From positions 1 through 50,058 of the forward strand of contig JABLTI010000008.1 of the NCBI GenBank assembly GCA_013166835.1: 50,058 nt of DNA, given 5' to 3'. Under the pieces are notes generated by a model. The model searched no databases. It was not told where the DNA came from and saw nothing but the letters and a program-made list of their open reading frames with translations. Both the position numbers and the translations under genes were made by a program. The number at the start of each line of letters is the position of its first letter. Position 1 is the stretch's first letter. Positions 43,651-50,058 of this stretch are shown here, in pieces. The stretch is from Promethearchaeati archaeon (GTDB taxonomy: Archaea > Asgardarchaeota > Heimdallarchaeia > JABLTI01).

Positions 43651-43743
43651 TTTGATAACCCTTAGAAATCACAAATACAGCAAAGTAATGCTACACAGAA
43701 ATAAAATTATTGCTACATATTCTGCACTTTACTTTAACAAAGA

Positions 43744-44091
43744 TTAAAATAAAATTCCTTTAAGTTTTGTTGACGTAATTTTTATAAAATCATTTTCAAT
43801 TTCAATATCAGTAATATCATTTGAAGTAAATAGTTTCCCTAAAACTTCTTTGAAGGCGGAAGTAATGACCTCACTAATTAATTCTTTTAAAGGGTGATTC
43901 TTAGGAATAAAATTCTGAAACGTTACGAGGAGCTCTTCCATTACTTTCTCAATTGTAGCTTTATATGCTAAAGCATAAGCAATGGATTTTTGCCAAGAAT
44001 ATCTTAAATTGGATTTGAACTCATTTTCAACTCTCTTCCTTTCTTCCTCTGACATATTACAAACGTTATGATTTATTGCATTCTTAGTCAT
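43744..44091 (-). CDS. small helical protein of unknown function
   Basis: 115 residues from ATG 44091, preceded by GAGG (in AGAGGATC) nine nt upstream. The protein has long amphipathic helices (SEEERKRVENEFKSNLRYSWQKS, EKVMEELLVTFQNF, SEVITSAFKEVLGKLF) and a short beta-like end (IEIENDFIKITST). No family was recognised. TATA-like ATTTAAATA lies ~60 bp upstream. Confidence 0.6.
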   Translation of the reverse strand: MTKNAINHNVCNMSEEERKRVENEFKSNLRYSWQKSIAYALAYKATIEKVMEELLVTFQNFIPKNHPLKELISEVITSAFKEVLGKLFTSNDITDIEIENDFIKITSTKLKGILF

Positions 44092-44188
44092 CAATAGATC
44101 CTCTTTTTAGAAGAACTCTGCTAAGAAGTAGCAAAACTGAATATTTAAATCCTAAAAATTAAATTGATTCGTGGAAAAATTACTGATT

Positions 44189-45268
44189 TCACTTTTTGCG
44201 ATCAACAAGATAATTTGCTAAGGCAACTAGGTCTTTCTTTGGTTTCTCTTTTAATGGAGGATCTGCTTTTTCTAGTGAGTTTATGGCCTCTTGAGTTACT
44301 TGCTTAATCATTTCATAAGCATTATCTAAAGCTCCGGTCTCTTTGAAGATTTTTTGCACTTCAGATATTTCACTTTCTATGAGATCTACTTTTCCATGCA
44401 ATTCAGTTAATCTCTTAATTTGATCTTTTGTTCCCTTTTTCATTGCAAAAATTCTAAGGATGGTTTGTTTGTTTTCTCGAATATCCCCGCCAACGGGTTT
44501 TCCTAATTTTTTTAGCTCTCCAAAAATACCCAAGATATCATCTTGGATTTGAAAAGCTGTTCCAATTCTGCTACAATATCCCACTAGAGCTTGTATTTGA
44601 GTTTCAGTTCCTCTTCCTAATATTGCTCCAATTTCCACGGCTTTTCTAATTAATGCTCCAGTCTTAAGATTAACCATCTTCTTGTATGTTTCCTCACTTC
44701 CATCATGGAAAATTATATCACCTGTTTCTATAATCACGCCATCAATGACTTCTCGAAAAGCTTCGGTGAATGCATGAAGAGCATTATTACTTAGTTCTGC
44801 TGGGAAACCACTTTGGATTATGCTTTCGATAGCAAAAGGAAAGCACAAATCTCCAGCGAAAATAGACATTGCTTCTCCAAAATCATTTGCCTTCTCAAAT
44901 GCTTCTTGTTGCTTTTCAGAAAAAATATCTCTGAATATAACATGAAAAGCAGGTTTCCCTCTCCTAGTTTCGTCTTTATCAATAACATCATCATGTAATA
45001 AAGAACCGTTATGTAATAGTTCAATGGAAAGAGATGCCTTGACTATGTTACCTTCTTTGTGATCCCCACCAACAGCATCAAAAGCTGTCTTCACCAAAAA
45101 TGGTCTAATCCTTTTTCCACCATTTGTTAGGTAATCCTCAAATTCGTCATAGAAAATATCGCTAAATTTACCAAGGTCTATCCGTTTCATCCCAGTATCT
45201 TTGAATAATTCAATGAGTTCTTTATGAACGGCATCCATGGTTGATTTGAGTACTAATCTAATATCCAT
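44189..45268 (-). CDS. idsA: polyprenyl (geranylgeranyl-type) diphosphate synthase
   Basis: Condenses isopentenyl diphosphate with allylic diphosphates to make the C20 or longer chains of archaeal lipids. GGKRIRP (50-56), first Asp-rich motif LLHDDVIDKDETRRGKP (D93, D94, D97) and second motif QIQDDILG are all present. The residue five before the first Asp is small (Gly), which in type I enzymes favours products longer than C15; exact chain length is an inference. Length 359 is normal. Confidence 0.93.
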   Translation of the reverse strand: MDIRLVLKSTMDAVHKELIELFKDTGMKRIDLGKFSDIFYDEFEDYLTNGGKRIRPFLVKTAFDAVGGDHKEGNIVKASLSIELLHNGSLLHDDVIDKDETRRGKPAFHVIFRDIFSEKQQEAFEKANDFGEAMSIFAGDLCFPFAIESIIQSGFPAELSNNALHAFTEAFREVIDGVIIETGDIIFHDGSEETYKKMVNLKTGALIRKAVEIGAILGRGTETQIQALVGYCSRIGTAFQIQDDILGIFGELKKLGKPVGGDIRENKQTILRIFAMKKGTKDQIKRLTELHGKVDLIESEISEVQKIFKETGALDNAYEMIKQVTQEAINSLEKADPPLKEKPKKDLVALANYLVDRKK

Positions 45269-45388
45269 AACAAATCACTTTGAAATGCGAGGAAATATAT
45301 TTGTATCTTTCCATTATGTGAATTATATTAAACAAAATAAATACGAGTTTCGATAATTAAAATATTCGATCTCGTAAAGTGGTGGAAA

Positions 45389-46111
45389 ATGAAATTACCA
45401 ATAATATTCGGTCATCGTGGAGCATCTTCTAGTGAACCAGAAAACACCATGAGAGCATTTAATCAAGCTTTTCAGGATGGTGCAGATGGAATTGAATTTG
45501 ATGTAAGATTAACAGCTGACAATCAAATGGTAATAATTCATGATTCATTAATAAACAGAACTTCAAATGGATTTGGTCTAGTAAGAGAAAAAACATACCA
45601 AGAATTATTGGAATTCGATTTTGGAAAAGGTGAGAAAATTCCTCTTCTAGAGGATGTTTTGAAGAAATTCGGAAATCAAAAATGGCTCAATATAGAAATC
45701 AAGGAACAAGGATTTGAAAAACAGCTTTTAGAGATGCTAGACAAGCTAAATTTAAATCAAAAATATGTGATATCCTCATTTGAAATTTCTGTAATTCAGA
45801 AAATAAAAGAACTAAACAGTGAAATCCCGACAGCATTACTATATCAAGTTGTTCGAATAAATTTACAAGCTCTTATTTCAAAATCACAATGTGACGGAAT
45901 CCACCCAAAACATACATTTGTTAATAAAAGATTAATTTCAGAAGCTCGATACTATAGATTGGCTGTTCGAGCTTGGACAGTTGATAGTCAAAGAAAAGCT
46001 TGGAAACTAACAAAACTGGGAATTAATGGGATAATAACTAATAATCCGAAAAAAATGCTTTTGTATTTAAAAGAAAAACAGCAAAAAACCAAGAAAAAGA
46101 GAAAGATATAA
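45389..46111 (+). CDS. glycerophosphodiester phosphodiesterase
   Basis: GDPD-family TIM barrel: GHRGASSSEPENTMRAF (catalytic HRG..E.NT), GADGIEFDVRLT (metal-binding ExD), VIIHD (second His), and NIEIKEQ. It hydrolyses glycerophosphodiesters to glycerol phosphate and an alcohol. 240 residues, no signal peptide, so cytoplasmic, with a Lys-rich tail. It is divergent from the polyprenyl synthase. Confidence 0.92.
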   Translation: MKLPIIFGHRGASSSEPENTMRAFNQAFQDGADGIEFDVRLTADNQMVIIHDSLINRTSNGFGLVREKTYQELLEFDFGKGEKIPLLEDVLKKFGNQKWLNIEIKEQGFEKQLLEMLDKLNLNQKYVISSFEISVIQKIKELNSEIPTALLYQVVRINLQALISKSQCDGIHPKHTFVNKRLISEARYYRLAVRAWTVDSQRKAWKLTKLGINGIITNNPKKMLLYLKEKQQKTKKKRKI

Positions 46112-46187
46112 GTCACTAGAAAATGCTATAAAACAGTAAACAGTAAAATAAATAACCTAAAAGAGCTACCTATAGGTTGGATGTAAA

Positions 46188-46646
46188 ATGGAAGACATAG
46201 AAACTATCCTTTCTGATTTCTCACAATCAACAGGTGTGAATACTATTGTAGTAGCATCTCGCTCTGGAATACCTATACAAACATTCGCTCCAGATGATTC
46301 GGAAGATTTGAAGGAAGCATTAAGCGCAGCAGCATCTGGTATAATTCATATTTCTGAATATGTATCTGATCTTTTGCAATTTAAAGGAGTAAGAGACATC
46401 CAAATAAATGTACCAGGTGACAAGCACATAGTAGCGGTAAGCGCCGGGCAAAATGCTTTAGTGATGGCTGTACTTGAAGGAGAAGCTTATGTTTCACAAG
46501 CTATAACTTTAGTGTTTATAGCTCAGAAAATAGAAAGAATTTTAGCTAAAAAACCAGAATTACTCCCACCTGGAGACAAATATATTCCAGACTATGATGA
46601 AGACTTCGATGAGAATCTAATCATCCCTGATATCCCTGAAGATTAG
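46188..46646 (+). CDS. Roadblock/LC7 domain protein
   Basis: One Roadblock/LC7 domain of ~115 residues: NTIVVASRSGIPIQTF, then AAASGIIHISEYV, KGVRDIQINVPGDKHIVAVSAGQNALVMAVLEG, with an acidic tail. Such proteins dimerise and bind small GTPases (as in MglB and the Ragulator/GATOR components). The Ras/Rab-type GTPase at 1874 is a candidate partner by family, not by proximity. ATG 46188 is preceded by TTGGATGTAAA; it follows GDPD by 76 bp. Confidence 0.9.
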   Translation: MEDIETILSDFSQSTGVNTIVVASRSGIPIQTFAPDDSEDLKEALSAAASGIIHISEYVSDLLQFKGVRDIQINVPGDKHIVAVSAGQNALVMAVLEGEAYVSQAITLVFIAQKIERILAKKPELLPPGDKYIPDYDEDFDENLIIPDIPED

Positions 46647-46697
46647 CTCAAAGAAAATAGAAGAATAAATTGATCCTTGTGCTTTTTTGTAATTTCT

Positions 46698-46988
46698 TTA
46701 AACAGCATCTCTTTCTTCTAACCCCTTCCTAAGGGGCAATCCTGATCTAGGAAATAATTCTACAAATTCTTCATAATCGCATTGTTCACAAAAAATCAAA
46801 GCCTCGCATTGCACATTGCATTTTTCTGCGCATATTTCTGGATTGACAATATTCCCATCACCAAATGGACAATCCAAATAAAAATTCAGCGAACCTTCGC
46901 AACCAGGACAAGGAGACAAGTCGAGTCTGACTCTTGCTTGAACTGTTTCGATTTTTATTTTCTGAATGATCTTTTTCTTCGTCTGCAT
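46698..46988 (-). CDS. small Cys-rich putative zinc protein
   Basis: 96 residues with eight cysteines: CPGC (27-30), then DCPFGDG, ICAEKCNVQCEALIFCEQC. The four-cysteine pair CPGC/CEQC could make a zinc site. The start is well supported: AAGGAG eight nt before ATG 46988, and a TATA box at 47024-47034. No family was recognised. Confidence 0.65.
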   Translation of the reverse strand: MQTKKKIIQKIKIETVQARVRLDLSPCPGCEGSLNFYLDCPFGDGNIVNPEICAEKCNVQCEALIFCEQCDYEEFVELFPRSGLPLRKGLEERDAV

Positions 46989-46996
46989 GTTTTGCG

Positions 46997-47034
46997 CTCC
47001 TTGGTTAGTATATTATCAAAAGGTTATATAAAAA
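46997..47034 (-). promoter_or_regulatory. TATA box and Shine-Dalgarno site of the Cys-rich gene
   Basis: Minus strand TTTTTATATAA (47024-47034), then AAGGAG (46997-47002), predicting a leader of about 15 nt. Confidence 0.55.
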
Positions 47035-47224
47035 GTTGAGAGTGATTGGTGAAAGTATTTCCAAACCCCTCTTTTCCTGTTTGTTTAAAAGGAATATTTT
47101 TTCTCAGAGGTTGCTGAAAGTATTCTGATTTTTGCAGTTTCTCACAGAAGCTTTCTTTTAAATACGAAAATTTGAGATGAATTTATAATATGTAAAATGA
47201 CTTACAATATAGAGTTGGTCGATC

Positions 47225-47878
47225 TTGAAAACGAAAAAATTTGAGCAATCCATGCAAAAAATCAAAGTGATGCTTGAAGAAGAGGATAAAATAAGAGATT
47301 CTGTCCTTCATCAACAAAGAAGGATAATTAGGGTTTGCAGTGAAGCAATTAAATCAGTACATCGAAAGGAATTTGATATTGCTGATGAAAAAATTGCTGA
47401 AGCTAAACAAATGCTCAAAGAAGTACTCACAAAGGTTAAAGGATTAAATTCGCTTGAGTGTTGGCGAGGCTTAAATGATGCAGCACAAGAGCTAGGAGAA
47501 GCGATTTTTATCAGCTCTATGATCCGTTATGATGAAATTCCCTCAGTTGAGGAATGCCAAATATCATTCACAAGTTACATGCTCGCAGCTAGTGATGCAA
47601 TTGGGGAATTAAGACGATTTATGATGGATTCCCTAAGAACAAATGATTTTGAAAACGCTCAACGAGCATTTGATTATATGAATTATTTGTACTCAGAATT
47701 AATGACTATTGACTACACAAAAATGTTGGTTGGACCTTTAAGATCGAAATTGGATGTTGCCAGAAATCTTGTAAACAGGACCAGATCTGATTTAATAAAT
47801 GCAAAACAAGCTTTAGAATTAAAAGAATCAATGTTAAATCTCTCAGATAAACTCGAAAAATTCAAGAAAAAAATATGA
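47225..47878 (+). CDS. translin/TRAX family protein
   Basis: All-helical 217-residue protein with the translin pattern: EEDKIRDSVLHQQRRIIRVCSEAIKSVHR, then LNDAAQELGEAIFISSMI, TSYMLAASDAIGELRRFMMDSLR and FDYMNYLYSELMTIDY. Archaeal members form octameric barrels that bind and in some cases cleave RNA or DNA. The conserved ELRR helix is present; whether the TRAX-type catalytic acids are complete cannot be judged by eye. The start is TTG 47225. Confidence 0.85.
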   Translation: MKTKKFEQSMQKIKVMLEEEDKIRDSVLHQQRRIIRVCSEAIKSVHRKEFDIADEKIAEAKQMLKEVLTKVKGLNSLECWRGLNDAAQELGEAIFISSMIRYDEIPSVEECQISFTSYMLAASDAIGELRRFMMDSLRTNDFENAQRAFDYMNYLYSELMTIDYTKMLVGPLRSKLDVARNLVNRTRSDLINAKQALELKESMLNLSDKLEKFKKKI

Positions 47879-48056
47879 TCCAATATTTTGCGAATCAAAA
47901 TTCTTCCCTTAAATCTTGACTCGGTTTAATTATTTCTTGATTCTTTTTTCACGTTAAATATATGGATTTTAGAGAATAACTAATAAGCAAAGGAACGAAT
48001 GTACAATGTAATTTTAAACAGTAATTTACCCAATTAATGGAGAGGGAAGACAAAAT

Positions 48057-49394
48057 ATGAGCGAAAATATCGACTGTAATCTCAGTGTAGGCGTTACTGA
48101 GACAGGTAAAATAGGAGAAGACATTATAATTGGAATTTTATCAATTGAAAAAGAAAATGAGATAATATTACTCGTTAACAATTTATTATATTCTAACCAC
48201 ATTGTTAATTTAATAGGTGTTCCAGCCAGTAAAAAAACTCAAACAGCTAGTTTAGACCCACAAATACATAAACGATATATAGCAAATTTAATGAGAAATA
48301 ATAACATAAATTTATCCCTTTTTAGACTACAACCTCATGAACAATTTAAACTCGTACAAGAAATCTCGATTTTAGAAGGACAAAAATTATACGAGATTGG
48401 GAAATCACTAGACTCATCAAATTATCAATACATAAGTAAAGCCTTGCAGTTAAGATATCAATATCCAAAATTATTCGTTGAAACATTTATTAAATCTTTA
48501 ATTCAATACTTGGCATTAAATCAGATAGTTAAAGAAGCAGATTGTGGTCATGCAGAACTTTTCAAACAAAATATCATTGAAGAACGAAGAATGGCTTTAC
48601 ATATTATTGTGAACGGAGGAGCCCAATATAGTTCCTATCAAGACATCCTCAATGACAATTTGAAAAACTTCTGGAACAAAATAAAAACAACAGAAGCATC
48701 AAAATTCTATTGGAACCTAATGGTAGCAACACATGGGATACAAAATGCGAAAAGCTATTACCCAGTTGTTTCCACAGTAGATTTTGTAACATCAAAAATG
48801 AATACAAATATCAATAATTTCCTCTATTCTGGAAATACTCTTAATGATATCACCGCAGAGAGTATTTTAGCTCAAACAGATCATGTGGGAAAATCAATCC
48901 TCGAAGAGCTCCATGAGCATTATTTAGAAAGAACCGGATCCACTTTTAGACCACCAAAACTGTGGCGAATAGGCGATTTCAATGACCTAGGTGAATATGA
49001 ACTTACACTACCATATTTAATGCTGCAAAAATCAATAAAAGAGAAAAAAATAACTGCGAGAGAAGTGGATGATAATGTCGAGAGCATCGATCGTTTCTAT
49101 CAATACAACAATCCTCTCGAGAGAGACGCTTTCATAATTGGGAAAATAAAAGAGAAAGACAAAGACAAAATAGAAGCACTAAGAGAATTAGGTATAGAAG
49201 GAATAACAATTGTTGATGAGAGTCTCATAGAAGAATATCGAACACTGCTAAATGATATTGGAAACTTTGTACAACAAGATGATTGTATCATCACAAACGA
49301 GGATCAAAAAGCAATTCTAGGGAAAATTGCAGCGTTTGAGAAAACAGATTTCAAGAAAATAGATAAAGTAAAAATTCCTGCTAATGTTATATGA
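48057..49394 (+). CDS. unknown 445-residue protein
   Basis: Soluble, mixed alpha/beta, with a strand-rich start (LSVGVTETGKIGEDIIIGILSI) and a long helical middle (KLVQEISILEGQKLYEIGKSL, FIKSLIQYLALNQIV). The C-terminal ~100 residues are charged. A short region, VGVTETGKIG followed later by GVPASKKTQ, recalls the RNase HII start, but the first catalytic Asp is Thr and later motifs are absent. The SD GAGAGGGAAG lies just before ATG 48057. No family was recognised. Confidence 0.65.
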   Translation: MSENIDCNLSVGVTETGKIGEDIIIGILSIEKENEIILLVNNLLYSNHIVNLIGVPASKKTQTASLDPQIHKRYIANLMRNNNINLSLFRLQPHEQFKLVQEISILEGQKLYEIGKSLDSSNYQYISKALQLRYQYPKLFVETFIKSLIQYLALNQIVKEADCGHAELFKQNIIEERRMALHIIVNGGAQYSSYQDILNDNLKNFWNKIKTTEASKFYWNLMVATHGIQNAKSYYPVVSTVDFVTSKMNTNINNFLYSGNTLNDITAESILAQTDHVGKSILEELHEHYLERTGSTFRPPKLWRIGDFNDLGEYELTLPYLMLQKSIKEKKITAREVDDNVESIDRFYQYNNPLERDAFIIGKIKEKDKDKIEALRELGIEGITIVDESLIEEYRTLLNDIGNFVQQDDCIITNEDQKAILGKIAAFEKTDFKKIDKVKIPANVI

Positions 49395-49431
49395 TGTAAT
49401 AAACAAGCTATTAGAGGTCAGCTAAAGAAAT

Positions 49432-49459
49432 AAAGAATCCCTCTAAAGCTTTATTCTTT
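49432..49459. terminator. hairpin between convergent genes
   Basis: AAAGAAT (49432-49438) / ATTCTTT (49453-49459), a 7-bp AT stem with T-tract TTTTTT after it on the plus strand. Weak but placed at the end of both genes. Confidence 0.4.
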
Positions 49460-49999
49460 TTTCTCATTATTATGAATCTCAAGAACTTTTTTACGAACTT
49501 CTGAAGAACTACTCAAATCTCCACTCTCAAAATGAGGTAAACGAAAAACAGTGATTTTCAAGTGATGTTCTTTAATAAATTCAAGAAGAGGTTTATCATT
49601 TGGTAACTGATCATAACCAAGAATAATAAAATCAGGTTTAATGTCCAAGATTATATCAAAATAATTTTCTCCTTCCTTTCCAAGTTGTGCATAATCAACC
49701 ACACGCAGACCACTAATAAGCTTCAATCTTTGATCTTCAGTAAAAATTGGTTTACGTCCTTTGATTCGCTCGATAGAACTATCCCGAGCAAGAACAACAA
49801 CAAGTTCACAATCATTACAATTCGCAGTTTGTCTAGCTTCAACTAAGAACTTTAAATGTGCAGGATGTATAATATCATACGTTCCAAACACCAATACTCT
49901 TGCCTGTTCTTTTATTTTAGGGGGTTTTAGAACAAAGTATTGTTCTTCATTCCTATTTGTTGAAGCTTTTTTTGTCGTTGTTAGATCCTCCAATAACAC
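49451..49999 (-). CDS. ribL: FAD synthase, archaeal RibL-type cytidylyltransferase-fold
   Basis: RibL adenylylates FMN to FAD. The nucleotidyltransferase motif is FGTYDIIHPAH (H45, H48; Ala replaces the usual Gly of HxGH), followed by ELVVVLARDSSIERIKGRKPIFTEDQR, the RibL-type ISxT/KGRKP region, and PDFIILGYDQ. Length 182 with ~33 extra N-terminal residues. The start is GTG 49999: a TATA box 26 nt upstream supports a leaderless mRNA. A GGAGG inside codons 4-5 is therefore not its ribosome site. Confidence 0.82.
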   Translation of the reverse strand: MLLEDLTTTKKASTNRNEEQYFVLKPPKIKEQARVLVFGTYDIIHPAHLKFLVEARQTANCNDCELVVVLARDSSIERIKGRKPIFTEDQRLKLISGLRVVDYAQLGKEGENYFDIILDIKPDFIILGYDQLPNDKPLLEFIKEHHLKITVFRLPHFESGDLSSSSEVRKKVLEIHNNEKKE

Positions 50000-50020
50000 T
50001 ACTTTGCTTTGAAATCAAGT

Positions 50021-50030
50021 CTTTTTATAA
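50021..50030 (-). promoter_or_regulatory. TATA box of ribL
   Basis: Minus-strand TTATAAAAAG centred 26 nt before the GTG at 49999. Confidence 0.5.
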
Positions 50031-50058
50031 CTTTTTAAGCGATTTATTATCAAATTTC

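Noticed and set aside
47885..47901. Terminator behind the translin gene
   Set aside because: The stem is only 6 bp of mostly A/T with no T-tract, within chance expectation for this AT-rich DNA.
48057..48300. RNase HII identity for the 445-residue protein
   Set aside because: The first catalytic Asp is Thr, later acidic motifs are missing and the protein is about twice the usual length.
1..50058. CRISPR arrays, insertion sequences or prophage genes
   Set aside because: No regularly spaced repeats, transposase, integrase or phage structural genes were seen on either strand.

Overview
The window is AT-rich archaeal DNA, most probably from an Asgard archaeon. The evidence is the mix of genes. 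Typically archaeal ones are the PolD large subunit (DP2), Tsr3, a RibL-type FAD synthase, a type I polyprenyl diphosphate synthase and Pcm. Eukaryote-like ones are a Ras/Rab-type GTPase with a coiled-coil and zinc-ribbon tail, a Roadblock/LC7 protein, a translin-family protein and a DA1-like zinc-finger metallopeptidase. TATA boxes about 26 nt upstream of start codons (leaderless-type transcripts) alternate with Shine-Dalgarno-led starts. TTG and GTG starts are common. The Asgard assignment is an inference; no rRNA is present to test it.

Layout. 1-8.7 kb: a truncated methyltransferase, a DUF362 iron-sulfur protein beside the small GTPase, a coiled-coil protein, a radical SAM enzyme, Tsr3, an Obg/YchF-type GTPase and a DUF2095-like protein. 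8.7-13 kb: a minus-strand run of a B12-type radical SAM protein, a GlmU-like acetyltransferase whose nucleotidyltransferase half looks dead, and GlmM, plausibly for amino-sugar precursor synthesis. 13-15.4 kb: a small winged-helix regulator, a 422-bp gene-free stretch with three strong inverted repeats, and three small membrane proteins. 15.5-19.7 kb: the DA1-like peptidase, a gamma-glutamylcyclotransferase-fold protein, a GT-C glycosyltransferase and an unknown protein. 19.7-26.9 kb: a lipase-like hydrolase, two tandem tiny Cys-rich paralogues, EutA, a HEAT-repeat protein, ComB and a lone DppC-type permease.

27-31 kb: a 1.2-kb segment carrying a serine beta-lactamase-like hydrolase lies between tRNA-Asn and a partial copy of that tRNA's 3' end, which looks like an integration scar; a small membrane protein and an MFS transporter follow. 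31.2-36.8 kb: an unknown Ala-linker protein, then five overlapping or tightly spaced genes encoding complex-I/Mrp-like membrane subunits with no hydrophilic partners. 36.9-41.8 kb: DP2 interrupted by a 473-residue LAGLIDADG intein ending in His-Gln. 41.8-50 kb: Pcm, an epimerase, a polyprenyl synthase, a GDPD phosphodiesterase, Roadblock, a Cys-rich protein, translin, an unknown 445-residue protein and FAD synthase.

No CRISPR array, transposase, integrase or rRNA was seen. Apart from tRNA-Asn and the hairpin cluster at 13.5 kb, no RNA gene could be supported.
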